Shown here: positions 22,924 through 31,245 of the stretch, piece after piece | Numbering within the stretch: position 1 is the stretch's first letter | Layout: every line of letters begins with the position of its first letter | Assembly: GCA_030263595.1 (NCBI GenBank) | Contig: SZPG01000031.1 | Location: 21,488-85,487, forward strand | Direction: 5' to 3' | Length of the DNA stretch: 64,000 bases | From: Chloroflexi bacterium CFX6 | GTDB taxonomy: Bacteria; Chloroflexota; Anaerolineae; Anaerolineales; Villigracilaceae | The notes under the pieces: generated by a model | What the model was told of the DNA's origin: nothing | The model's input: the letters and a program-made list of their open reading frames with translations, nothing else | Database searches by the model: none | Made by a program: the position numbers and the translations under genes

Positions 22924-23650
22924 CAGGCGTTCCCTAACGCCGAGTTGCGCTATGCAGGCTTATGGACTGGCACGCACGGTATCTGCAACAGGCAGCCTGG
23001 ACGCGCGACTTGCGCGCCTACCTGAGGCGGGATGTGGGACGGGAGCCATCCTGCGCGACCTGCACACCTCTGCCTCGCGTCACGGTCTGGACCTCGATCC
23101 TGCCGCGCTCACCCATTGCCGACTCCACGCCCCAGCCGCGACCCTGACGCGCGGCAACGGGCTTACCCTCCCCTACCCCGATCAAACCTTCGACATCGTG
23201 TATTGTCATTTCTTTTTGCTGTGGGTCAGCGATCCATTGCAAGCGGTTCGCGAAATGAAACGCGTCACGCGACCGAATGGACATGTCCTTGCGCTGGCGG
23301 AACCCGATTACTTTTCTCGCGTTGACAAACCCGACGAATTGAAAATCCTCGGCGAATGGCAAAGGGAGTCGTTGCAAAGGCAGGGAGCGGATCCCGGCTT
23401 CGGGTCGCGTCTCGCGGGGACGTTTTTTCAGGCGGGGATCAACCTCCTCGAAGCGGGAACAATTCAAGGCGCAGGAAATGAGGCGTCTGCCCATGAGCGG
23501 GAAATGGAATGGGCAGTGTTGAAAGCCGATCTGGCGGGATTCGTCCCGGAGGATGAAATCCAAAAAATGAAATTGCTGGATGAACAAGCCTGGGAACGCG
23601 GCGAACGCATTTTGCACGTGCCGACGTATTTTGCGTGGGGGCGGGTGTAG
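22916..23650 (+). CDS. SAM-dependent methyltransferase, frameshifted near its N-terminus
   Basis: The recognisable methyltransferase starts EAGCGTGAILRDLHTSASRH (motif I) and continues TLPYPDQTFDIVYCHFFLLW, RVTRPNGHVLALAEPDYFSR, a class I UbiE-like fold, to FAWGRV. The first 45 or so residues in this frame are not meaningful. The expected N-terminus (MDWHARYLQQAAWTRDLRAY) is in a different frame at 22962-23024. About 16 codons that normally separate these parts are missing, so this looks like an out-of-frame deletion near 23025. The gene overlaps the pseudo-rSAM stop and probably belonged to the same operon. Confidence 0.7.
   Translation: MRNRRSLTPSCAMQAYGLARTVSATGSLDARLARLPEAGCGTGAILRDLHTSASRHGLDLDPAALTHCRLHAPAATLTRGNGLTLPYPDQTFDIVYCHFFLLWVSDPLQAVREMKRVTRPNGHVLALAEPDYFSRVDKPDELKILGEWQRESLQRQGADPGFGSRLAGTFFQAGINLLEAGTIQGAGNEASAHEREMEWAVLKADLAGFVPEDEIQKMKLLDEQAWERGERILHVPTYFAWGRV
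22917..22941 (+). repeat. REP-like hairpin covering the pseudo-rSAM stop codon
   Basis: Head GCGTAACA followed by GGCGTT-CCCT-AACGCC (22926-22931 / 22936-22941). The TAA in the head is the stop codon of the preceding gene, so the element may have set its present end. Confidence 0.7.
22962..23027 (+). pseudogene. Out-of-frame N-terminus of the methyltransferase
   Basis: ATG 22962 opens MDWHARYLQQAAWTRDLRAY, the usual start of this methyltransferase group, but the frame then departs from the motif I sequence that lies in the +2 frame. It marks the true original start. Confidence 0.6.
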
Positions 23651-23671
23651 CGTTCGTGCTACACTTGAGGC

Positions 23672-24679
23672 ATGGAAATTTGTTATTTGCTTGCGTTTCC
23701 CGATTCAGGCGAGGAAACACATCAGCCTGCCGAGCAAATCAAGGGGTTGAAGGACGCGCCCTACTTCCAGCCGATTGACATCGAACTCAAGTCGCTCGGC
23801 GAGGAGACTCTGGTCGTCGAGGGCGTTGCAGTTGCGGTCACGCGCCAGAGATACGATGGGGTCGTGCAGATGATCGAGTGTCATTACGATCTGCGCGATC
23901 CGTTCGCGGCATCTGCGTTGTCGGACAGGACGAAGATCGAATCGGCATTGCAGAGCCGCTACATTCCAGAAACCCATCGTCAAAGCGGGTTGTTCGAGGA
24001 ATACACGATCCTGCTGGTAAACGACGCCCGCCCAACTCCCGATAAATGGATCGAAAAACACGCGCCCGCACTCGCCAGATTCATCCGTTCACAGCGTGAG
24101 GTGCTGGGCAAGGAGGAGATCAGCGACATCCTCGTATCGCGCACGCGCTACTCCACGCAGGACCTGACGCTGGTGGATTGGGAGGGCGCGGTCATCGTTG
24201 CGCCCAACAACGATTTTCAATCGGACATCGTGTTGTTGAAGATCGGCAACTATCAACTATTGCGCTACCGCATGTTGGATAAATCCATCGAAAACCTGCT
24301 CGACAGGATCAACGAAAGGTTCTTCCAAAACAGGCGCCGGCCGCGTGCTACACACGGACTCGTGCGCCAGATCGCGGAACACAAACTGGAATTGATGCTC
24401 GACTTCGAACGCGCCGAACAGAATCTGCTTCTCATCGGCGACTGGTACACCGCCAAGTTGTACGAGTCCATTCACAACGAACTCTATCTCAACGACTGGA
24501 AGGAGAGCGTGCGAAACAAACTCGACAACCTCGAAAACATCGTCGCCACCATTCGGGAGAACTTCGTGCTTTCCTTCGAGAACCTGATGGATCGCCTGCA
24601 ATTGATCGGCTGGGTGCTTTTGCTCGTCGGGTACCTTTATCTTTACGCGCTCGATGCAGGCTGGGTCGGTTTTCCATGA
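23672..24679 (+). CDS. Hypothetical protein with C-terminal membrane helix
   Basis: 335 residues. The N-terminal half is mixed alpha/beta (MEICYLLAFPDSGEETHQPA). A long helical region follows (LLDRINERFFQNRRRPRATH; QIAEHKLELMLDFERAEQNL; LDNLENIVATIRENFVLSFE) and one C-terminal transmembrane segment (about 310-332, LQLIGWVLLLVGYLYLYALD). The helix-then-terminal-anchor plan faintly resembles DUF155/RMD1-like proteins, but I would not assign it. It starts 22 bases after the methyltransferase, so it may be in the same transcript. Confidence 0.55.
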   Translation: MEICYLLAFPDSGEETHQPAEQIKGLKDAPYFQPIDIELKSLGEETLVVEGVAVAVTRQRYDGVVQMIECHYDLRDPFAASALSDRTKIESALQSRYIPETHRQSGLFEEYTILLVNDARPTPDKWIEKHAPALARFIRSQREVLGKEEISDILVSRTRYSTQDLTLVDWEGAVIVAPNNDFQSDIVLLKIGNYQLLRYRMLDKSIENLLDRINERFFQNRRRPRATHGLVRQIAEHKLELMLDFERAEQNLLLIGDWYTAKLYESIHNELYLNDWKESVRNKLDNLENIVATIRENFVLSFENLMDRLQLIGWVLLLVGYLYLYALDAGWVGFP

Positions 24680-24768
24680 CCGATTCAATAAATTTGCGCA
24701 TTGACGTTCGGTAGTTGGCGGAGTAAATCTGGCATCTCCCATCACTCGAAGGAGTTTGGAATTAACAA

Positions 24769-24800
24769 CCCAATTTATGGAAAAATGCCATAAAATTGGG
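24769..24800 (+). promoter_or_regulatory. AT-rich hairpin upstream of the STAND gene
   Basis: CCCAATTTATGG (24769-24780) pairs with CCATAAAATTGGG (24788-24800) with one bulged base, 30 bases ahead of ATG 24830. There is no T tract, so it is more likely an operator or mRNA structure than a terminator. Confidence 0.45.
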
Positions 24801-24829
24801 AGCAACATTCCCTAAACGTCGGAGGCAAC

Positions 24830-27760
24830 ATGTCTGTTAACTGGCTTCAATTATCTGATTTTCACATTGGCAAGGATTTGAACGCCCAGAGGCAAATATG
24901 CGAAGAGATCATCAAACATGCCGAAAAACGCATTGCGTCACAAAACCTGCCCCTGGATTTTCTTTTCATAACCGGAGATTTGGCGAATAGAGGACAGGCG
25001 GATGAATACCGAATTTTTTACGATGAGTTTCTTATTAATTTACTTTCAGCCATCAACCTGGATTTGAACAGGGTGCTGATTATTCCCGGAAATCACGACG
25101 TTAATATCAATACAGCCAAATCTGTTAAACGATATGGGGTTTTTGACGAAATCAAAACATTTTTCGACGCCACCGAAGAAGGGCTTCAGGAAAGAAAATT
25201 CCTTTTTGGTAGATTTGATGCCTACATAAACCATGATGAAGTATCGCCAAAAATTGACGGAGTTCACTGGGTATGTTCGAAGGATGGCATCACAACCAGG
25301 GTGTTCGATAATGTGAATGGTCACAGGGTGGGAATCATAGGCATGAACACTGCCTGGCTGTGTGAAGGGGATAAACCCGACAGGGAAAATCTTACACCGG
25401 GCGTAAATCTTGTCCGTAAAGCCGTAAAATCAATCGAGAATTGCGATATTCGTATCGCCTTGGGTCATCACCCATTCAGTTGGCTGGTGGACGACGACGA
25501 ATCCACCGAGGACAGTAAGGTAATCAGGAATCTGTTCGGCAGGAACGAGGTAATCTATTTACATGGTCACATCCACAAAGGCGAAAATAATTTCGAGTAC
25601 GGGGCTGGCTATCCATTTCTAAGCATTGGCACAGAGGCATGTTTTGCGGCCAGAAAAGATAGAATTTGGCCCAACGGATTCTGCTGGGGACGACTGGACC
25701 CCACAGTCAATGAAGTTATGATCGAGCCTGTGCAGTGGAAGGATGTCGAGAATGATTTTGTTTTCAACAGCATGGCTTACGATTCGAAATTTTTGCCGGC
25801 GGATAAAAAGTGTTTTGTTTTTCCAATTCCCAAACCTGTAACCACAACAATTGAACCATCCAAGATTTCCAGTCCCCCGGCTGGCTGGCGAAGAATAGAC
25901 AAACGATTTCTGATCGAAAAAAAGAGCGCCTATCGCGCTTCAGATCTCGCCGACTTTTTTGATGGCGGTCTCCCGGATTGGGGGAAAGCCCAGAGTGATG
26001 ATATCCCAAAAAGATGGATTGTCCAAAAATTGCTGGATGATTTGAGAATAGCGGGTGAGCAAAAAAACGATGTCTGCTTCAGGGTTTTATTGGGCGCAGG
26101 TGGCGAGGGCAAGACCACCGCTCTGATGCAGACGGTCGTGGAGTTGGTCGAAAATTCCAAAGATTGGAACATCCTGTGGCAGGAAGTTGTGTTCCCCAAA
26201 AAAGAAGGGGATGACGAAGATCCAAACTGGAATGGAGAATATTTTGAAAATCTTCCTGAAATCCAGGGAAATTGGCTGATTGTCACAGACTCCGCGGATT
26301 CGATAGTTAATGGGCTAAGAAACACCCTGGAGGTCCTGCAAAATGATGGGAGGACCGACGTTCATTTTCTGGTCTCATGCAGGACGTCTGACTGGATGTC
26401 TGCGGATGCCAATTTGCTGCCCTGGGATCTGCTCACAGATGATTATGAGGCCATCTATCTGAATCTAAAGCCGGAGGAGGCAAAAGACATACTCAAAGCA
26501 TGGAAAAGACATGGGGGTTGGAAAAATCTTGAGGGTTTGTCCGAAGGTGATGCCATTCAAAAATTTCGGGAGGCTGCCATTTCAGAATCCGGGCGAAACG
26601 ATCAAGCGAAATACGACGAAGGCACTTTGCTCGGCGCAATGTTAACCCTCCGGTATGGGAAAAAATTACGTGGACATGTTCTTCAATTCATGCAAAAACT
26701 GAATAATATACAGGTTTCGGATGACAGAACCTTGTTGGATGTCTACGCCCTTATTGCGGTGCTGCATGCAGATGGTTTTAAGTACTTGTCGAAAACAGTA
26801 CTGGCAAAGACGATTGGGTATAAGATTGGGCAACTCTACCCAAAGGTGTTGAGCAAGTTGGCTGACGAGGCGGCGATCTTTACCCCTGCTTTTGCTGGTC
26901 CATACCAGGAATTAATTCTCACGCGTCACAAATCCGTGGCGGAGACCGTCACAGAAATCCTGATCAAAGAGTTTAGGTACGACATAACTGAGGCGGTATA
27001 CGTACCATTGGTGCAGGCCGTGGACAGACTTTATTTGGAGGAAAAAATAAAAGTACCCAATGTAAGGGATTGGAATCTGCTCCCCAAATATTTTTTCGAA
27101 AGGAAAAAAATTGACCTGGCTGTTCGTTTGATCGAGGCAAAACAGGAAATTCAACCGGAAAATCCGTATTTTGTAACTCAATTGGCAAACTTGTATCGAA
27201 ACGCGGAGATGCACGAGGAAAGTTCCGACGTATTTCGCGACGCTCCAGAGTATATAGAACGTGATCGCGCTTATTATCAGGAGTGGGGGACCTGTGAGGG
27301 AATAGCCGGAAACCGATTATTGAGCGCCTGGTTAGTCGGTATATCCATAGCCAATTTTTGGGAAAGGCGATCGAAAAACTATGAGATCGGCGATCTCAAT
27401 GATTATAGGTTGAAAACAGCGCTCAACTCCCTGTCCATCAACTTCAGGGAGTTGAGCAATACGGGTAACTCTGACTCGCAAACTTTTCTGAATGCCAGCG
27501 GCGCTAGCGCTTATCTGGGTTTGATGGTTAAAGAGTTGGATGAAGAGACAAAGGCGTCGTTGGGACAAAATTGGAAATACTACAAATCAAAAGCGGGGTC
27601 GTCGGTCGAAGATATGGACAACATGAACGCCTTGAAGATCGTTGAGAACAGCATTCGCCTTGCGTGGAAAAGAACCGATAAATCAAACCTGCCGCAATGG
27701 TTGATACCGGCGGATGAATTGAGCTTTAGAGGATTGGAAGATTACTTCAAGAACGTCTGA
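24830..27760 (+). CDS. Metallophosphoesterase-STAND NTPase, putative defence protein
   Basis: 976 residues from ATG 24830, behind GGAGG. The N-terminal calcineurin-like phosphoesterase (residues 1-300) has all metal motifs: DFHIG, GDLANRG, PGNHDVN, GHHPFSW and HGHIHKG. The central P-loop NTPase has Walker A GAGGEGKT (about 422-429) and a Walker B-like WLIVTDSAD. The C-terminal third is helical and TPR-like (PYFVTQLANLYRNAEMHEES). Effector-NTPase-repeat order is that of STAND proteins such as Avs, where the repeats sense a phage protein and the effector then acts. AT-richer codons than neighbouring genes suggest transfer. The target is not predictable. Confidence 0.75.
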   Translation: MSVNWLQLSDFHIGKDLNAQRQICEEIIKHAEKRIASQNLPLDFLFITGDLANRGQADEYRIFYDEFLINLLSAINLDLNRVLIIPGNHDVNINTAKSVKRYGVFDEIKTFFDATEEGLQERKFLFGRFDAYINHDEVSPKIDGVHWVCSKDGITTRVFDNVNGHRVGIIGMNTAWLCEGDKPDRENLTPGVNLVRKAVKSIENCDIRIALGHHPFSWLVDDDESTEDSKVIRNLFGRNEVIYLHGHIHKGENNFEYGAGYPFLSIGTEACFAARKDRIWPNGFCWGRLDPTVNEVMIEPVQWKDVENDFVFNSMAYDSKFLPADKKCFVFPIPKPVTTTIEPSKISSPPAGWRRIDKRFLIEKKSAYRASDLADFFDGGLPDWGKAQSDDIPKRWIVQKLLDDLRIAGEQKNDVCFRVLLGAGGEGKTTALMQTVVELVENSKDWNILWQEVVFPKKEGDDEDPNWNGEYFENLPEIQGNWLIVTDSADSIVNGLRNTLEVLQNDGRTDVHFLVSCRTSDWMSADANLLPWDLLTDDYEAIYLNLKPEEAKDILKAWKRHGGWKNLEGLSEGDAIQKFREAAISESGRNDQAKYDEGTLLGAMLTLRYGKKLRGHVLQFMQKLNNIQVSDDRTLLDVYALIAVLHADGFKYLSKTVLAKTIGYKIGQLYPKVLSKLADEAAIFTPAFAGPYQELILTRHKSVAETVTEILIKEFRYDITEAVYVPLVQAVDRLYLEEKIKVPNVRDWNLLPKYFFERKKIDLAVRLIEAKQEIQPENPYFVTQLANLYRNAEMHEESSDVFRDAPEYIERDRAYYQEWGTCEGIAGNRLLSAWLVGISIANFWERRSKNYEIGDLNDYRLKTALNSLSINFRELSNTGNSDSQTFLNASGASAYLGLMVKELDEETKASLGQNWKYYKSKAGSSVEDMDNMNALKIVENSIRLAWKRTDKSNLPQWLIPADELSFRGLEDYFKNV

Positions 27761-27769
27761 GTCTTTAGT

Positions 27770-28327
27770 ATGGACTTGCAAATGACCCGTCCCATCTCCG
27801 AATCCTATTGGGTCGAGCCGGGCAAATTCCTTGCGGGCGAATACCCCGGGCTCTACACGCCCGAGTCCACGCGCCAGCGCATTGACGCCCTGCTCGAGGC
27901 GGGATTCGACACCTTCATAGATCTGACCCGGCAGGACGAAACAGTCGCGTATGTCCGCATCCTTTTGGATCAGGCGAAGGCTTACGATGTGAAAGTGGAT
28001 CATCACCGCTTCCCCATCGGCGACTTCGGACTGCCCACGCCCGAAACCATGCGAGTCATCCTCGATACGATTGACAACGCCCTGAAAAACGGAAGGAGGA
28101 TCTACCTCCACTGCTGGGGCGGGATCGGGCGCACAGGGACGACCGTCGGTTGTTATCTCGTGAGGCGCGGGATGAGCGGCGAGGAGGCTTTGCGTCAACT
28201 GGCGGAATGGTGGCAGACCGTTCCGAAGAGTCACATCCACAGGCGCTCGCCCGAAACATACGAACAGGCGCAGTTCATCCGCGAATGGGCGCAACACGAA
28301 CAAAACCGCAAATCGCAGGCTGAATGA
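27770..28327 (+). CDS. Dual-specificity / tyrosine phosphatase-like protein
   Basis: 185 residues. The active-site loop is HCWGGIGRTGT (HCx5R with Cys near residue 121), followed by LVRRGMSGEEALRQLAEWW. The upstream general-acid candidate is the Asp in IGDFGLPTP. The fold matches the protein-tyrosine phosphatase superfamily. It starts 9 bases after the STAND gene but has typical host GC, so it probably is not part of the defence unit. It could act on phosphoproteins or phosphorylated small molecules. Confidence 0.8.
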   Translation: MDLQMTRPISESYWVEPGKFLAGEYPGLYTPESTRQRIDALLEAGFDTFIDLTRQDETVAYVRILLDQAKAYDVKVDHHRFPIGDFGLPTPETMRVILDTIDNALKNGRRIYLHCWGGIGRTGTTVGCYLVRRGMSGEEALRQLAEWWQTVPKSHIHRRSPETYEQAQFIREWAQHEQNRKSQAE

Positions 28328-28382
28328 CCGGCAAACGTGTTAAGTAAAACCAAGGTCGGATAAATGGAATCGAAAAAAGCAG

Positions 28383-28388
28383 TATAAT
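28383..28388 (+). promoter_or_regulatory. -10 box (TATAAT) of lepB
   Basis: TATAAT lies 21 bases before the TTG start at 28410, and GGAG follows at 28396-28399. No good -35 is visible. Confidence 0.5.
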
Positions 28389-28409
28389 TTTTCCCGGAGT
28401 ATTTACAAA

Positions 28410-29009
28410 TTGGAAACCACACAACCCGATATTCAAACCCATACCGAAACCCAATCGGAAACCCAGCCGCAACCGACAGAAAACTGGAAACGCATCGCGC
28501 TCGACATCCTCGAGACGGTCGTCCTTGCCGTGGTATTGTATTTCGGCATCAACGCCGTCTCCGCCCGCGTGCGCGTGGACGGCATGAGCATGAATCCCAC
28601 GCTGCAACACGGCGAATACGTGCTGGTCAGCCGACTCGCATACCTCACCGGCGAACCCCAGCGCGGCGACATCATCGTCTTCAGTTTTCCCGGCGACGAA
28701 AGCCAGGACCTGATCAAACGCGTCATCGGACTGCCCGGCGAAACCATCGCCATACGAAACGGCGAGGTGCTGGTCAACGGCGAACGCTTGCAGGAACCCT
28801 ACATCGCCCAATCGCCCGTTTACAACGGCGAATGGACGGTCGGCGAAGGACAACTCTTCGTGCTGGGCGACAACCGCAACGACTCGAAGGACTCGCATCA
28901 GTGGGGCTTGCTCCCCATGGAAAATGTCATCGGCAAGGCTTTGTTGATCTACTGGCCCCCGCCCGATTGGAAACTCATCAACCACACCGAGGAGGAATTC
29001 GCCCCGTGA
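28410..29009 (+). CDS. lepB: Signal peptidase I
   Basis: 199 residues from a TTG start with GGAG upstream. A polar Gln/Thr-rich N-terminus leads to one transmembrane helix (LDILETVVLAVVLYFGINAV). The catalytic Ser is in VDGMSMNPTLQHGEYVLV, the catalytic Lys in DLIKRVIGLPGETI, and the C-terminal signature is GDNRNDSKDSHQWG. It cleaves signal peptides of secreted proteins outside the membrane. It is the first gene of a small cluster with a zinc-finger protein and an uncharacterised protein. Confidence 0.95.
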   Translation: METTQPDIQTHTETQSETQPQPTENWKRIALDILETVVLAVVLYFGINAVSARVRVDGMSMNPTLQHGEYVLVSRLAYLTGEPQRGDIIVFSFPGDESQDLIKRVIGLPGETIAIRNGEVLVNGERLQEPYIAQSPVYNGEWTVGEGQLFVLGDNRNDSKDSHQWGLLPMENVIGKALLIYWPPPDWKLINHTEEEFAP

Positions 29010-29025
29010 AACAGGACGCCGTCAG

Positions 29026-29331
29026 ATGAACGATCCCCAACCCCACTTCGCAAACGACTCCATACCCTGCAACGAATGTCCTGCCGGCGTCATGCGCAGG
29101 CATTCCATCGCCTACTTCACCTGGCTGGGCGAGGAACTCATCACCGTTCCGAACTTTCCCGCCTGGGTATGCGACATGTGCGGAAAGCGCGAATACGACG
29201 GACGCGCCATCTCCATGCTCGTCACGCTCCTGAACCCCGAGGCGGGAAAACCCACCCGCCGCGTCAAACGCGCCCCCCAGCCTGCCTCGCGTAAACGAAG
29301 CGTTTCCCACCCCCCTTCCGCCAGCGGATGA
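29026..29331 (+). CDS. YgiT-type zinc-finger protein
   Basis: 101 residues. CNEC (about 15) and CDMC (about 50) with FTWLGEELITVPNFPAWVCD between them match the YgiT/MqsA N-terminal zinc-finger pattern. The C-terminus is basic and Pro/Ser-rich (TRRVKRAPQPASRKRS) instead of an HTH. In toxin-antitoxin loci this domain belongs to MqsA-like antitoxins, but no toxin is adjacent here, so it may be a stand-alone regulator. It starts 16 bases after lepB. Confidence 0.65.
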   Translation: MNDPQPHFANDSIPCNECPAGVMRRHSIAYFTWLGEELITVPNFPAWVCDMCGKREYDGRAISMLVTLLNPEAGKPTRRVKRAPQPASRKRSVSHPPSASG

Positions 29332-29349
29332 TTCCAGGCGCAGGACATC

Positions 29350-29892
29350 ATGGACACCTCCCAGCGCACGTACCGCTTCCTGCCCGCCGACGTCTACACG
29401 GCCGGTTATCGCGTCGTTGGAAAGATCATGGTCTCCGCGAACGGCATCATGGGCATCCTCAACGACTCGACGAAATCGCACGTGGAGATCCACGACGCCA
29501 GGCTTGCGCGCATTCACATGCCCACCAAACTGGTGGATCACTTCGAGGTCGTCCGTCTCGTCAAGGCGCAGATCAACGTGGCATGCGCGATGCGCCGCGA
29601 AGACCTCGGTCCCACAGGCATTGTGCGCGGCGGCTATTCGAACGTGACGGAGATCCAGACGCGCCTTGCGACCAACGTATTCGAGATCGAGGGCAAATTG
29701 CAGGTGGCGGGACGCTTCGATTTCGTCACCCTCATCTCCGACAAGACCCGCAACTTCATCCCCATGTTCGACGCCACGCTGACAGCCATCCTGCTCCCCA
29801 ACCTCAAGGTCGAAAGCCCGGGCATCCTCTTCAACCGCGAAAAGATAGACCTGCTCGCCTTCCTCAACCAGCGTGCCAAGGAGGAGAAATAA
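29350..29892 (+). CDS. Uncharacterised beta-rich protein
   Basis: 180 residues. There is no signal peptide or membrane helix. The chain is mostly predicted strands (AGYRVVGKIMVSANGIMGIL; SHVEIHDARLARIHMPTKLV; GILFNREKIDLLAFLNQRAK at the end). I do not recognise the family. It starts 18 bases after the zinc-finger gene and precedes tRNA-Glu. Composition and codon use are like the host, so it is probably a conserved lineage gene. Confidence 0.55.
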   Translation: MDTSQRTYRFLPADVYTAGYRVVGKIMVSANGIMGILNDSTKSHVEIHDARLARIHMPTKLVDHFEVVRLVKAQINVACAMRREDLGPTGIVRGGYSNVTEIQTRLATNVFEIEGKLQVAGRFDFVTLISDKTRNFIPMFDATLTAILLPNLKVESPGILFNREKIDLLAFLNQRAKEEK

Positions 29893-29969
29893 CGCGCAAT
29901 TGCTTGACCGCTGCGCGGGTGAATGATAAAATCCGCCCGCTTAACGCTTCGACTACGTTCAGCGCGATC

Positions 29970-30042
29970 GCCCCCATCGTCTAGTGGACCAGGACGCAGC
30001 CCTTTCAAGGCTAAAACCGGAGTTCGAATCTCCGTGGGGGCA
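29970..30042 (+). tRNA. tRNA-Glu (anticodon UUC)
   Basis: 73 nt. The acceptor arms GCCCCCA (29970-29976) and TGGGGGC (30035-30041) pair fully. The anticodon loop is CTTTCAA with TTC as anticodon, and the T-loop is GTTCGAATC. CCA is not encoded. A terminator follows. Confidence 0.95.
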
Positions 30043-30051
30043 TCTCCTTTG

Positions 30052-30080
30052 GACACTCCTTGAGGAGTGTCTTTCGATTT
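30052..30080 (+). terminator. Terminator after tRNA-Glu
   Basis: GACACTCC (30052-30059) pairs with GGAGTGTC (30064-30071), followed by TTTCGATTT. Confidence 0.85.
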
Positions 30081-30109
30081 AAATCCTCACTTCGCCGGGA
30101 AGGGAACGA

Positions 30110-31117
30110 TCACCTCGCCGCCCTCGCCCTCATCACGTACCTGTTCACCCCGCCAAAGCGATATTTGTATTCCTCGTCGCCGCGCATGAAATCGAATTCG
30201 TAACGCCCGTTCTCGCAACACCACTGAATGGTGTGACCGAGCAGCACCCAGCCGGGGGAAAGTTCCATGAAATCGCGGCTGACGCCGGAGTTGTAACCCC
30301 ACAGTTTGTTCCCGTAATCGAAGTTGAGCGATCCTGCGACTTTGACGCCGTCCACCTCGAGGAAGCCCAGCCAGAGATAGCCGTATTCGTGCGCGGCGCG
30401 CAGGGAACGCGACATCTGGTCCCGCATTGCGTCGCGCAGGAACAGGGCTTTGTTGGGATCCTGCACCATCAGATGGAAGAAGGATTCCAATTCGGGTTCG
30501 ATGTCCGCATTCCCGTCAACGACGTAGAAACGGACGCGTCCGCTTTCGGCGGCGCGGCGCATCTTGCGGCGGATCTCGTGGCGTTGTTTCTTGTCAATGC
30601 CCGCGAGATAGTCCTCGAATGAACCGTTCAGGGGAATGCGCGGCGTTGGGCGATACACCTCCTCCCTGTAGGACCAGCCGCGTTTTTCGGATTCGGCTTT
30701 GAGGGCGGGGAGGATGGGAGAGGCGTCGGGGAGGTTGAACCAATCGAGGGCGGACCAGGTATCGGCGGGGAGGGAGGCGAGGAAATCCAGCAATTCACAG
30801 AGGAAGCGCGACAGGTCCGTCTCGCGCACGATCAAGTCCAGGTAGTCTGAGATCTCGATGGAGCCGATCAACAGCAGCGCCCGCGCGCCGTCGTATTCCG
30901 CAATGAAGAGCGGAGCGATGCCGATGAGTTGATCCTGTTCACTGGCGGAGACGAGCAGCAATTCGGCGTCCTCCCATTCGCCGCCGCCGAGCGTCCGCCA
31001 CCATTCAACGAGATATTCGTAGCGGGAGAAGGGCGTGTCGGCGATGCTTTGTTCGACGAGCGCGTTCCACGCGGTTTGATCTATTTCGGAAAAACTTTTG
31101 TGCAGTTTGAAATTCAT
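30110..31117 (-). CDS. GNAT-fold acyltransferase, CelD/BcsL (Acetyltransf_6) type
   Basis: 335 residues. Two GNAT-like halves are visible: an N-terminal part (SRYEYLVEWWRTLGGGEWED, LIGIAPLFIAEYDGARALLL) and a C-terminal part with IDKKQRHEIRRKMRRAAESG and LWLGFLEVDGVKVAGSLNFD, YEFDFMRGDEEYKYRFGG. This is the arrangement of FemAB/CelD-like proteins linked to cell-surface polysaccharide or peptidoglycan modification. The acceptor is unknown. It is convergent with the tRNA and divergent from the gene at 31246. Confidence 0.8.
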   Translation of the reverse strand: MNFKLHKSFSEIDQTAWNALVEQSIADTPFSRYEYLVEWWRTLGGGEWEDAELLLVSASEQDQLIGIAPLFIAEYDGARALLLIGSIEISDYLDLIVRETDLSRFLCELLDFLASLPADTWSALDWFNLPDASPILPALKAESEKRGWSYREEVYRPTPRIPLNGSFEDYLAGIDKKQRHEIRRKMRRAAESGRVRFYVVDGNADIEPELESFFHLMVQDPNKALFLRDAMRDQMSRSLRAAHEYGYLWLGFLEVDGVKVAGSLNFDYGNKLWGYNSGVSRDFMELSPGWVLLGHTIQWCCENGRYEFDFMRGDEEYKYRFGGVNRYVMRARAAR

Positions 31118-31210
31118 ATTCGTATCGCGATGACGTGAAAATCGAAAGGTCTCGAGGTCTACTTCTGCCTTTGCCTTTCCACCTGTATCCTTGTATTCAG
31201 ATTTTACCAG

Positions 31211-31216
31211 TATAAT
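31211..31216 (+). promoter_or_regulatory. -10 box (TATAAT) of the gene at 31246
   Basis: TATAAT lies 29 bases before GTG 31246, giving a short leader. Confidence 0.45.
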
Positions 31217-31245
31217 GATAACCGTCTTTTCGATTCTCTTACACC

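Noticed and set aside
24700..24760. Degenerate REP (GTAG ... CGGAGT ... CTCCC) before the STAND gene
   Set aside because: The arms do not pair; similarity to the REP head may be chance.
27770..28327. Phosphatase as part of the STAND defence operon
   Set aside because: It is close, but GC content and codon use match the host and not the STAND gene.
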